DNA of 64,000 bases from Undaria pinnatifida (taxonomy: Eukaryota; Sar; Phaeophyceae; Laminariales; Alariaceae), in the NCBI GenBank assembly GCA_012845835.1, contig JABAKD010000017.1:186001-250000 (forward strand). Direction: 5' to 3'. The notes below the pieces were generated by a model that was given only the letters and a program-made list of their open reading frames with translations, was not told the DNA's origin and made no database searches. Position numbers and translations under genes: made by a program. Within the stretch, counting starts at the first letter, position 1. Every line of letters begins with the position of its first letter. Positions 22,306 through 33,689 of this stretch are shown here, piece by piece.

Positions 22306-23043
22306 TTAGTTGTACTGTAATTGCCACAACTCTTCGAAATTGTCTCCAATTTGAACAAGATGTTTTGCGTTGGATTCCTTAGATTTTTCGCCTGTGTCTC
22401 CGACCGCAATGTATGATGTACCTGGTGATAGTAGTAGCGTCTTTGGCCGTTGTTTCCACACATCATTACACAAGCCGCTACCTACCTGGAATTTTCTGGG
22501 TTTTTTTTGTTCTGGGTCTTCTTCCTCCATCTTCTCTGGTGAAGACCGGGTTGGATAAATTCGATGACGATCGACGAGCAGGGGGTATGTTGAAACCTAT
22601 CGGCGACAAAAAATTACGGGCACTCCCGGTGAGGAGGGATAGCGACACCTACCCGTGGAAAGGACGACGCCTATTTGTAAATAAAACCTCTCCAAGTCGA
22701 GCCGGAAAGAACACGTGTATGAAACCAATGCTAGGCAAAATGTCCCTCTCGCTGCAATAATATTCCAGGCCGTAATCATCCTGCTGAGTACAGCGGATGC
22801 AGCGGTTTGCCATTTCTTTCGGAAGGTGTCCTTCTCGGCGTATCTCCTGGGACGTCTTGCACACTTGAGGTTTGCACCATCCACCATCACTAACTGTGCA
22901 CATTGCGCCCGGGCGTCCACGACATGGTCCGTGGCCAATTTGATATGTAAAGACGCGGAAAGCCTGTCGAGGGGGCCGCGACTATTCCGGAGGCGGCAAA
23001 ACACTCCACGCCTATGTATATTGCTGATCTGCAGACGCTCCAC
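22306..23043 (-). CDS. Hypothetical minus-strand open frames
   Basis: Two protein-like minus-strand frames. The upstream one (22597-23043) has 148 codons and includes ATDHVVDARAQCAQLVMVDG and KDTFRKKWQTAASAVLSR. The downstream one (22306-22530) has KTLLLSPGTSYIAVGDTGEK and ends LWQLQYN. I cannot name a family. MVDGANLK is reminiscent of the first catalytic Asp region of DDE transposases but is not enough. The right end of the TA-flanked element lies 50 bp away. Confidence 0.25.
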
Positions 23044-23102
23044 CTCTTTAATATTGCTAATTGTTGTGTTTCATTCACATGGTACCGTTAATTTACCCAT
23101 CG

Positions 23103-23260
23103 GCATCCAGGGCATCCAGTGCATCCAGTACTCGTGCCGATTCTTCACCCCCGGAGGGTTTCAAGCTCTGTGGTCACAGACGACGAGACAGCGATATGCA
23201 TCGCACATACCGTAAGGATATTTGGCCATGCACGTACTGGATACGAACAACGGAACTTGC
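23103..23260 (+). repeat. Dispersed repeat, plus copy
   Basis: Partner of 19985-20112 in inverted orientation, about 70 percent similar by eye over 120 to 150 bp. An A-rich stretch (23290-23400) follows this copy, and a T-rich stretch (A-rich in the same sense) flanks the other copy. That would fit the 3' tail of a retroposon. Confidence 0.55.
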
Positions 23261-23767
23261 ACAAGCCAGAAAACCAGGGAGGGTGTAGGGAAACACTCGT
23301 ACGAAGCAGAAGAAAAGAAAACAACAAAGCACACAAGGAAGCAAAGAGAAAGAAGGCAGGGCAAGGCAAAAAAAGAAGAAATGACAAGAAGGCAAGCCTT
23401 ATTTAATACCAATATTCGGGGTATACTGTAGAGTAGACTATATGCGACGCATGCCTCTTTTCTAACAACAAAAAAGGAACCGCAGGGGGATAGGGAAGGT
23501 ACCCAGAACATTAAGATGTGGGAACAAAACAAATGCCAAAAAAGACAGAAGCAAAAACGTGGGCATGACTGACGACAGGGAACGACAAGCCCTGAATCGG
23601 TACAACACAAGCCGGGTCGCCTGCCGCCATTGCAGCTGGTGGCACCCGCAGCTCATCCCCTGCGACCGTAGCGCTGCCAAGACTGCTGTCCACTATTACT
23701 CCCATAGCACGCTCTCTTGTTCGCTTTCATCTACCTCGATCGGTACGATATTTACTCATACCAACAC

Positions 23768-24172
23768 CTATGCCCCTCGGCAATACTTCGTGTCGTCCCC
23801 GACCATAGTACTACCATTGCTGCACCCTCTCGAAGAGCGCCAGTGCTCCATTGCCACCTTCCTCATCGTTTCGCCGAACAGCGGGAGGTTCGCAACAGCT
23901 CGTGTGCTTCCGCGAAGGGAGATTGCTGCTTGTAGGGTACCATCCTCACCCAGCGCGCGTAGTACCTCTTCGATTGCGAAAGAAGATGTTGGTTTGAGTC
24001 CACTAGCGGCGACGGCGTTCGCAACAGCTCGTTTGCTTCCGCGAAGAGAGATTGCTGCTTGTAGGGTATCATCCTCGCCCAGCGCGCGTAGTACCTCTTC
24101 GATTGCACAAGAAGATGCTGGTTTGAGTCCACTAGCGGCGACGGCTACAAGTGATGTTGGGATTACAGTCAC
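23768..24172 (-). CDS. Hypothetical protein with two 43-residue tandem repeats
   Basis: A 134-codon minus-strand frame containing two near-identical 129-bp units. Each reads AVAASGLKP then SS-AIEEVLRALGED then TLQAAISLRGS-RAVAN, and the unit length keeps the frame. The units are predicted to be mostly helical and loosely recall HEAT or armadillo helices, but no consensus is met. A TAG acceptor-like sequence immediately precedes it, so it could be an internal exon. No functional claim is made. Confidence 0.35.
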   Translation of the reverse strand: MTVIPTSLVAVAASGLKPASSCAIEEVLRALGEDDTLQAAISLRGSKRAVANAVAASGLKPTSSFAIEEVLRALGEDGTLQAAISLRGSTRAVANLPLFGETMRKVAMEHWRSSRGCSNGSTMVGDDTKYCRGA

Positions 24173-24179
24173 CTAAGGA

Positions 24180-26190
24180 AGCATTGTGAAACATGTTTGT
24201 TTCCATGCATATCTTGTACGAGCATTCGAGCACCGCGCCCCTCTCCTCCTCGTAAGAGACCCTCGATCTTTGCTCCGATTGTATGATCTGATGCTTACAA
24301 GGCATCGCCCGCACCACGACAAAACTTTGTCAAGCCGTTCGAGCCTGAATCTACGAGAATGCCGACTAAGTGTTCAAGTGCAGGAGTGGTCAACGCGTAC
24401 GTCCACCGCAATCGCCATTACTAGTACTAGACTGCAGCGCCTTTGCTTTCAACGACGTTCGTCGACGAAACGGGTGCTCATCTGATCTGAAATTCCATGT
24501 GATAATACGCATGGTTCTTACGATGTACTCGAAGTAATTCGCTAGTGTCGCCAGATCAACGAAGATCACCAGAATCAGTTGAATGCGGGTGATGATTCCC
24601 GCAGCTACGTACAGCAGAACGACCTAAAACAGCCTCTAGGAACAGCTCCACCATGTCCCGCGAAAGCAGCCGCAGTGCAGATGGATTCCAAGCAGCGAAC
24701 TTGTATTACCTCAAAATTGTAATGCTTTCCATGAACTGCCCGGTCCTGTGGACGCCAACCATCGCTCAACACCTAAGAGATTTGCAGACATAGGGAGAAA
24801 ATCGAGCTTCAGCAATATACCAACGAAACACGAAGAAGGGCACTCTTCACGACGACCGTCAGTCAATAACGCCAACGCACACATGCTGCGTACCTCGTAC
24901 TGGTGTTAAATAAGACCTTACCGTGGGAGCGAATGAGTGTGCTGCTCAAGTATGTACAAGTTCAAGCGCCCAAACCGAGGACGGGCGCGTCTACCGGGTG
25001 CCATGACTGCCATATAAATCGCATCCTACCAGGCAGCAGGTATATACACTAGAGTAGTTATCTTACTAAGAACACGAGCCGCAAGAAGGGACAATAACTT
25101 CGCAATGGGTTGTATATAAAAATCAGTGCAGAACGCACCCTTTCCCAAATAAGACATCCAGGTTGGGTCAGAGTTGACAATTTACGTGTTTCTCAATATC
25201 TACCAGGTACCACGGTATCATATCCCGTACCTGATACTGTACAGGACACCTGCTGTTGTAATACAAAACGCAAATAAAGACACGGGTTCAATTTCTAATT
25301 TGGGGGGGGTAAGCTCTGTATCATAACGTCAGTATATCAGCTCCCGGGGTTCTTACTTGCGTGTCAATCCCAGTCTAGCTTTCTTCGCTCGTTTTTTCGG
25401 CAGGGGTTCTGTATAGTAGGTGTCCTACTGCTGTACGGTACAGGTAAACAGGATACCAACAAGGAACAGGGTAACCAGGTCGACGATCGACAGGCTTGCA
25501 CTTACATAAATACAAGAAATCTGGCAGCCGATACACCGAGATTGAAGGACTGAACTGTAGAACGCACCCTCCGTAAAATAAAAAAGCCAACATAGGGCGG
25601 GTTTTTCTGTTTCAATTTAGGAGTCTCGTACGGTATGTCCTGCAGTATTAAATAAAAATATTCTAAGGACGTCAGCCGCGAGTTAGACGAATTTCGGGTC
25701 AATACTCATAGATCTTTGCAACCTGCGTTGTTGGTACTTGCATTTATACTATGTGGGTGAGTCTTTCGAGGGGTCCTATTCTTTTGTTTCAAAAGTATAG
25801 TCTAGACTACGTAGACTAGACTAGACTAGACTATAGACTATATATTTTTTCTTGTAAGTTGTAACTTTTATTTCAAGGCTTCAACCTTAGCCTCGCGAAG
25901 TGTTTCTATTGAACCCACACAGTGTAGCAAAATAATGAATACACCATAGTCAAACTATGAACAGTAACGGTATTATAAAGGTATTATGATACCACTACAA
26001 CCCATAGTTGTCGAGGTTGGTTGTTGCATGTTCATCTCTAGGGATAAATATGCATTTAACCATACTTAACAAAATCCGCGACGGGGAACGTTGAAATTCC
26101 CAAACGTCCCTCGCAACTTCGTTTTTAGCCCCCCGAAGCAGTTTTCTCGGCGTATATCAATACGTTTTGCGGATATGCACAACAGCTCCC
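24180..26190. other. Unassigned region
   Basis: No domain-bearing frame on either strand. It includes a run of AGACT pentamers at 25797-25842 that is part of the TAGTCTA/TAGACTA word excess seen across the window. There is a G8 run at 25303-25310. Confidence 0.4.
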
Positions 26191-26194
26191 CCCC

Positions 26195-26690
26195 AACCAC
26201 TGCAAACCAATATGTATTCGAAAACACCACTCTGAAACAACACAATAACGAAGTCTGGAACATCACCCAAAACATACACGTATAGCAACCACCACGCGAA
26301 CGCAAATACGTGTTCAAAAACACCACTACTCTGGAACAACACGATAACGAAGCGTAGAACATCAACCAAAAAATAGCCGTGTAACAACATCCACGCGGAC
26401 ACAAATAATATGAATTTGAGATCACCAATCTGAAACAACACGATAACGAAGTCTAGAACATCACCCAAAACATACATGTATAGCAACAACCACGCAAACA
26501 CAAAATAATACGTGTTCAAAAACACCACTCTGAAACAAGACGATAACGAAGCCTAGAACATTAACTAAAACAACCACGCGGACACAAAAAAATATGTATT
26601 CGAAAACACCACTCTGAAATAACACGATAACGAAGTCTAGAACGTCAACCAAGAATGCCCACACGCTAAAACCACATACACGTCTACATA
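26195..26690. repeat. Tandem repeat, unit about 100 bp, five copies
   Basis: Each unit contains AACACCACTCTGAAACAACA, CGATAACGAAGTCTAGAAC and CAACCACGCG(A/G)ACAC. Unit length is variable but close to a multiple of three, so hydrophobic minus-strand frames (DFVIVLFQSGVFE repeated) run through parts of it. They shift frame within the array, which argues against a protein. Confidence 0.85.
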
Positions 26691-27306
26691 CGAAACCCAG
26701 TCAAAAGATAGAACAGATGTACCCTGGATTCCAAATTGAGGTCTCTAAGACTCAAAAACATTGCATTGTCTACATATAGTCTTTACACACACCTAAAATA
26801 CGTCAAAACTGTTGGTTGCCAAATAACAGGTTTATCAAGAACGCAAGAACAAACAGAACAAGAGACGGGGTTATCGTAGCAGCGCCCATCATTAGAGCAT
26901 TCGCCCACCACCTCCTTCGCAATGGGGTTTGGGCATCAGCGAACTGGGTCCAACGCATGCCCGTAGCGTCTCAGGTGGAGTGAGGAGCGGTAGTAAAAAT
27001 CAAGTGCGCTTCCCGATAACCTGTTCCTGACCGTCGGTACACTGAACAATCTTCGGGCCGCGTCTCCTCTGTATCAGGTGTGTGAGGAATTTTATTTGTC
27101 GTTTTCAAACAAGCGGTTGCGTTGATATATACTACCTGGCTTAATATAACGGAAGGGAACACCACTCAGCGATCATCTACTACACGCTAGGGCATGTTTT
27201 CATGAGCACCACTAACAAAAGCACCAGACATGGACGCGACATCTCTACAGGACCACAACATCTTCGACGACAGTGGGGAGAAAACAGGGCGTGAAATCGT
27301 ACACTA

Positions 27307-27905
27307 GATAATAACAATGTGAAAAAGAAGTACAGACGGTTATGTTAACACTGCGGTAGACCACACTACCAACCTATTACGCAGGGCATTTCGTGCCTCC
27401 GGTTGTTTGCATGATCGCCTGACAACCTGTACCAAACGAAGTAGCATATGCCTAACAGTAAAGTCACCCTCGCGTTCAATAGTGGTGACAATGAATGCCC
27501 ACGTCACCTCGCTTGGTGTATTTGTAAGATGCATCTCTGTCTGTCTTGGATTTGGCGACCTCAGAGCCCCACATCGGCACGGCAAAAATCGTAGGCGTAA
27601 AATCGTAAATGTGAGACAATAATAATGTGAAAAGGAGATACAGACAGATATGCTAAAATTGCGGTAGCCCGCACTACCAACTTATTACGTAAGGTATTCC
27701 GTACATACCGTCTGCATGATCGCCTCCCAACCTATGCCAAGCGAAGTATGACTGACGAGGTAACGTAATTGAGCGCGTGTACTCTAAGCGTTCCTTTCGA
27801 AACAATAACGATTCGCATCTCTCCCTTTCGTTCTCAATGGCGTTGACATTGCATGACCACATCACCTCGCCTGTTGTATTTGGCAATATGTATATCTTTC
27901 TTATC
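27307..27905. repeat. Tandem duplication of a roughly 300-bp unit
   Basis: 27307-27615 and 27617-27905 share, in order, AATGTGAAAA, a CACTACCAAC-TATTACG block, TGCATGATCGCCT and CACCTCGC. Identity is perhaps 65 to 70 percent, so the duplication is old. Both units contain similar minus-strand frames (around NT-EV-W), but no domain can be named. Confidence 0.65.
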
Positions 27906-28118
27906 ATTAGCTATGTCAGACAATATTGGTATCCACATGATTGTACCTATCGATTGAAATGTTCTATCTTTCGATCCATGTACAACAAATTATGAAGCTT
28001 TTAACACGTTGTTTACTACACCTAAGAACTGGGTTGCATACTACATGTAACATCAAACCTTCTAGAAAAATAAACATTACCAGGCGGGTGATGTAAAGGG
28101 GTGTCTTCTTGCTACAAC

Positions 28119-28680
28119 CGTCAGATTCGTCCCCTTCAAGGGTTTATAGTTTCGGCGCACATATTGAAATGCTCGGCCCCCCGCCCCCCCCTCTTCCCTC
28201 CCCCCGATCCCTCTTGTTCAAACGCACCACCTGAAATCAAAATCTGCCAGAGTAGTAAACACTACCAGCCAGCTGATATCATCTAATTATCCGTCTAGCC
28301 ATCCATGCCGTAGCTCCAACTCATCTCCGCCCCCCCCCGCCCCCCCCCCCCGTTTTGTTCCCCGCCCAGTTCGTTCAAACGCCCCACTTACAATCGAAAT
28401 CTGCCAGAGTAATAAACACTTCTAAGCAATTGATATCACGTCATTATCTTTCTAGCCATCCATGACGTAGCTTTCATTCATCCTCCCCCCACCCCTCCAA
28501 CGTCCCCTCCTTCCCCACACCCCGCACGATCGCCTAGACCCAGCACCGCGCGTATAGCAAGCCCCTACATGTATGATTAATACGCGCGATCGGAGGATCA
28601 CACATAATGTTGCGAACATCAGTGTCGACCAAATCCTTGATCTCATAGCTGGAGTGTATTTTAATATTTTATGTGACCTA
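28119..28680 (-). repeat. G-rich interspersed repeat, several fused fragments (copies 9a-9c)
   Basis: Three incomplete copies lie head to tail. Each begins at a C-run followed by TGTTCAAACGC and AATCTGCCAGAGTA on plus. The third ends at CTCATAGCTGGAGTGTATTT near 28660. A run of about 35 C follows at 28687-28721. Confidence 0.8.
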
Positions 28681-28763
28681 AACCTCTTGAACCCCCCCCC
28701 CCCCCCCCCCCCCCCCTCCCCCCGCCCCCCGCCCCCCGCCCCCCCCTTTTTTTTTTTTCCTCG

Positions 28764-29445
28764 CTTCCTCTCGCTCAAACGCCCCACCTAATATCGAAAT
28801 CCGCCAGAGTAATAAACACTTCCACACCGTGGATATCGCCTCGTTATCTTTTTAGCCGTCCATGCCGCTGCTGCAATTCCCACCCACCCCCGCCCCCAAC
28901 GCCCCCTCCTTCCCCACCACCCGCACCATCGCCCAGACCTAGCACCACGCGTATAGCAAACCCCTACATCTATGCGACCTAAAGCCCTCCCCCCCCGCCC
29001 CCCGCCTCCCCCGCCACATTCCCCCCCCCTCCCCCACAAGAAGGATTTATAGTTTCCACACACACATTGACCCGCCCCATCCGCCCCTCCCCCCCCTCCC
29101 CCCCTCCCGCCCCCCTTTTGATCAAAATCAGGCCCCCACGTCCTTCAAAACTCCCCCCTCCCCCCACCGGTTATACGACTTAAAGGATTCACTAGCTAAA
29201 CTGATGCATTTCCTTCCACAGCTGTCAGATTTTGTCCCCCTCAGAAACGGGTTTTACAGTTTCCGCGCACAGACTGCCTAACATCACCCTGTTGACCCTG
29301 ATAGCTACACTGTAGTTGCAAGGGGAGTCGCCGACCTATATCCTTAATGAGGACACACAACCCGTAATACGCGCGATCGGAGTATCACACACAGCTTGCA
29401 AAGATGAGTTTCGACGAAATATTCGATCTCACAGCTGGAGTGAAT
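28764..29445 (-). repeat. G-rich interspersed repeat, full-length copy 10
   Basis: Complete minus-orientation copy from CTCAAACGCCCCACC to GATCTCACAGCTGGAGTG on plus, adjoining the copy 9 cluster. The long C runs on plus would be G-quadruplex-forming on the minus strand. Confidence 0.85.
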
Positions 29446-29564
29446 TTTTATTTTTTCAATATATATTTTTTCAGTGTTGTACCTGGCATACACAGCAGCG
29501 TACATGACGAAAACGGCCTTCACTACATGGAGCTTGAGTACGAGCAGCTCTCCTAGTCAACAAC

Positions 29565-29990
29565 TCACGTTCTCCGGAATCTCACACATGCACAGGATAG
29601 AAGCGGAGACGCCTTGATGCAGCTGTCGAGGAACTCCCAGCTGCACACATAGGAAGACGTGTCCTCGTGTCCGCCATCAGTGAGCTTTGCGGTCCAGTAT
29701 CTCCTTCGAGGTTTTGATTGCAAGGGATCATCGGAGTAGAACCCGCAAACCACAAGCTGGGGCATGCCGACCATGACGATAACGGTTTACTGTAGACATG
29801 GCGTGCGCTTGCCCTCCAGTCATGGAGCCGGGATCAAGCGCCCACGAGGCGTTCACAGCAGCCGTGGTAGCACGCGTGCTTGCGTGAGGCAACGATATCG
29901 TGTTTTTGCAGTCGGTCCAGTTCCTGCTGCTGACCTGCAGGTCGCCTGCTATCCTGCACCATGTGATTTGAGGCGACCCCCTCTCTGCCC
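29565..29990 (-). CDS. Hypothetical frames with a BRCT-like C-terminal motif
   Basis: The minus strand has two overlapping frames. The second (29565-29774) ends with YVCSWEFLDSCIKASPLLS, which resembles the C-terminal Trp motif of BRCT domains (V-x-x-x-W-L-x-D-C-I-K-A). The upstream residues RRRYWTAKL are compatible but weak. The first (down from about 29990) contains GDLQVSSRNWTDCKN and no domain. I cannot find a convincing splice to join them. This may be part of a gene or a remnant. Confidence 0.3.
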
Positions 29991-31229
29991 CCTCTTCTTT
30001 GCTCTCTGCTCTCTGTTTAGCTGCTCTCTGCTCTCTACTTTCTGCTCTCTGGTTTCTCTCTGCACTGCTCTTGTTCTCCACGTGCACGCCAGCATGCGGC
30101 GCAATGGGGACTTGGTGGTGGGTAAAAAGATGTGATTGGTCGTGCATGGTACGCTGCGTATCTTATTCGCCAATGAAAGGTAGAATTAATATGGACTGAT
30201 TGGCTGTCAAAGGATGCAAGGTAGAAAATGATGTTTTGATTGGCCAATGCAAGGTAGAATCTGTCCCGCTACGTTTTTAGTTTGCCACCTACGCCATTGA
30301 TATTTCCACAAAACCGCAAAATTTGAAAAAGTAACGGAAATCTTGAAAAGGATAGGGTGCATCTAGGTCTAGACTAGACTATACGTCCAGATCCGTATTT
30401 GCTGGGGTGCCGAAACCCAAATTTCCCTTGGTACACATAGTCTATAGAGTAACCTCGGAAGGGCTCCTGCCTTTTGCCTGACCACATTACAGGCGAGGTA
30501 TATAGACTAGAGATGGATACACGTCGTTCATAACAGTTGTAATTTTATGTTCGCTTTAGGTGTTGCCGACACAGAAGAGCTTTCGTTCGGTCTTGCCCCG
30601 CGCTCACCACTCCGTCGACGTCGTCAGCAACTAACTATGGTATGACAGACTGTAAGAAAGGGCCACGGCATCGCGTTCCGGAATGGCATGCTATTCAGGC
30701 ATTGCACGTGCATCAAGAGTGTGTGCAGTGTTGGTGGATAGGCATATCTCTTTTGCATAGATATATTATGGCGACGTACATACGATTGGCGCTACTCGAC
30801 GAGCCGTTCAGAGCGAAGACTTGAGCATTCAACGTGTTGTGTCACTACTACACGATGATACTATGATACTGCAACAACTATGCTGTATAGGGCTGTGAGT
30901 TGCCTGGAATTCTCACCGCGGGTTGGTAGTTGGCTGCCAACTAACTGGCTTTAGTTGACTACTACTGAGTAGTTGGCTAGTGCTAACAGGCCAACTTGTC
31001 GACTGAAGAAAAGGGCCGTTCTTGTCGGAGAGCTTTTTTTGTCCTACTTTTCCTAGTTTTCCTAATTTATTTTCCTAATTTTCCATGTTTGTCTTAAAAA
31101 AGTCAGGTGTGCAAAAGCGAGCCAACCCAGACGGCCCGCCGGAGGCAAAAATGCGCGAGTTTATCAAAATCTTAATCTTACACTCGAAAAGTATGATAAC
31201 TCGGCTAAGTTTAGGTCTAGGTTTCATCA

Positions 31230-31355
31230 CGCATTTTAAAGAGCGTCTCAGTTTCTTGTGGGGGAGAGTGTTATAAGGCTTAGTTTGGGTAAGCTAGTCT
31301 AGTGGTTAACCTTTTGCAAGTGGTCGAACGGACTAAAGCCCCACTATTTAATACC
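31230..31355 (+). repeat. SINE-like tRNA-related repeat, truncated copy
   Basis: Matches the minus strand of the 11122-11785 family over GGCTTAGTTTGGGTAAGCTA, GGTTAACCTTTTGCAAGTGG and ACGGACTAA. The box A like TAGTCTAGTGG is clearest here. The box B part is missing. Confidence 0.7.
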
Positions 31356-31759
31356 TTAACATTGTCAGACGTTATTCGTAGCGATGTACGAGAAATATGG
31401 ACATACCATCCCAGTTTGGGGGTCTCTCACTAGTGTTGTGTCGTAACAGTTAGTCTAATACTCGTGCGGCACGCAGTAGCACAGCACTAGTATACTAAAG
31501 CAAGAACACGAAAAATAGCATAGGAAATAGACTGGGATCTCTTCTACGACAATTTAACAAGCGCATAGAGGACAGATTTCCAATTCATAGTCGGCGATCC
31601 AAAAACGGTTCATAGTTGGGACTACTAGCAAATGTCATGCGACACCCTCCGTGGAATTGGGTGAGTGTCCATCTCACACACAAAAACAAGCCGCGCTCAA
31701 CGAACGAGGTGTCGTTTCTGGGCGTGATGGTCTTCGCTGAATAAACACGCAACTCAGGG

Positions 31760-32101
31760 GTGAGTGTCGCTCAAAAACCCGAGTCAGAGGTGCTCGTCAC
31801 CCACTGGACACTGAACATGCTAACGAGAGAGACATATTTGGCACCGGCGGAGTGGATGGTAATGGGTCGATACGCCATGAGTTGCAGAAGGCCCCTTTGT
31901 GTGCTCGCAGAACACCTGTGTTGCTTTACCCACAAAACCCAAAATGTGATACCACCCATAACCTCAAACATGACTGAAACCGGGGTTTCGTCCAAAACAG
32001 CCCCGCGCAATTCCCTGTGGGTCATTCAGCTCTGTATCTATGCTCTTCCAACGGCGCCGTGCTCCCCACTCAAGCCTTCAAAGAACACAACACGCCCGTA
32101 G
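31760..32101. other. Unclassified open region on both strands
   Basis: The plus strand has a 113-codon frame and the minus strand an 84-codon frame (TPVSVMFEVMGGITFWVLW) over the same DNA. Neither has a recognised family. The minus frame looks more protein-like in its hydrophobic pattern. It could be a remnant of a retroelement. Confidence 0.25.
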
Positions 32102-32466
32102 GAACCCCGCGCGTCGAGTCATGATGTAGTCTAATCTGTAGATGGATTGGCATTTGCCTTGCTTGAGAGTCGGATAAATCCGGTGCATCGTGGCCACGTA
32201 TGATAGTGTATCGTTTGCGCTGTTGTTTTGTATGCTCCCAGCAACCGCGCCGTCAGGTTAGGCGATTTTCACTATCATTGTCGCGATGGTAAACAGTGAT
32301 GAAACCGCTTAAGATTCGCCGTGTGTCCGTGTATACAGGCAGGGAAGACATTCCAGGGTGGTGAACTGCTTGACCAATGTCACCCATTCCGCAACCGGCT
32401 GGAGGCATGCCTCTAAAACAAAGAAATGTAGACCAAAAACACCGCGTTGGATTATGTACTCGTGAT

Positions 32467-32709
32467 ACGATAGAGGTGCGCCGCTTTTTTTCCGAGGTTC
32501 CTCAATTTGGGAGCTTAAGACCTCCCAAAAACTGATTTGGAGGAAAATCAAAACTGCTACGGAAGGAAAAATTCCATGGCCTAGGCACACAGCAAGAATC
32601 ATTAAAATAATAATGTGGTGTTTTCGACGATTGTATTAGACTAGACTAGTGGGTTAAGGAGCCCCGTCATTCAGAAATAATTTGAGGCGAAAAATGCTAC
32701 CTCTATCGT
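32467..32709 (+). mobile_element. MITE, ACGATAGAGGTA family, copy 2
   Basis: The left end is ACGATAGAGGTGCGCCGC and the right end is CTACCTCTATCGT. The inside contains CCAAAAACTGATTTGG, AACTGCTACGG and GGTTAAGGAGCCCC, matching the copy at 48339. It sits 70 bp left of the Tigger element. Confidence 0.75.
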
Positions 32710-33689
32710 TGCGCGCGTCTGTTACGGTAGACAAGCAGAACACAGAAAAAAAAAGGGTTTTTCAAAGACTGGTACATGTACAGTCGACCCCGCTCTAAAG
32801 ACACACCACATTTTTTTTCGAGTGTCTTTAACACGGGGAAGTGTCTTTAAGATCCCGGGGGCACTATTAATAGCTCACCGTCCCCGGGGCCAACGTAGGC
32901 GTAGCATATGTCAAAAGACGCGCATTCGCAGCAGGAATGCGACCACGAAACGGTGTTGTTGGAAACCTACGACTCAAGGTGATTTGAAGGCCGCAACTAC
33001 TGCTGCTGTACTCCAATACGTGCATACCATCGTTTGAATTTCCCTCTCCCACCGAAACGCGGGAAGGGGTGCAGCACGACCGACATAGTGTAATGTGTAC
33101 GATAGTGCACTGGTGTTGTTGTAAGCATTTATTACTGTTGGGGCATTGTCCTCACGGCAACATCATATCCGTGTTTGGAACTCTGATACAATACAGGCAC
33201 AGGCTACCTGCCACATGGAGATAAACAAAACCACCCACACTTGGGACGACACTACTTCGCGGAATGTCGGTAACGCAGACAACACCAGACATGAAAATCG
33301 GGAGAGTACGCCGAAAAAGAGGACACCGATCCTTCCCAAAGGTAAAAACGAGACAAACACGAAGCAAATTATGCTAAGTTTAGCCAAACGAGACCTCACC
33401 CAAGACAAACAAGAAAATACCAAACAACGAACGCGGCATCCAAAGTGCAGTTGTCCTGACGAAACACACTACACCGCCAACATATCCCGAAGAGTCGCCT
33501 GCACCTCGTCCCCTTCCTTCGCTTTTCGCTTGACTTGAGTTTCATGAGTGAACGAATGCACCGTCTTGGAAAGAAGGAACGCCTTGTCGCTGTACTCGCC
33601 GTCTCTTCCGTTCGCGTACAAATAGGAGGGGACATCCTCGAGACAGACGAGAGCGGACATCGGCCTCTGAAATCGTCGATTTCGTGCAC

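Noticed and set aside
26157-26664. Hydrophobic repeat protein
   Set aside because: The frame shifts within the tandem array, so the peptide repeat is not maintained across all units.
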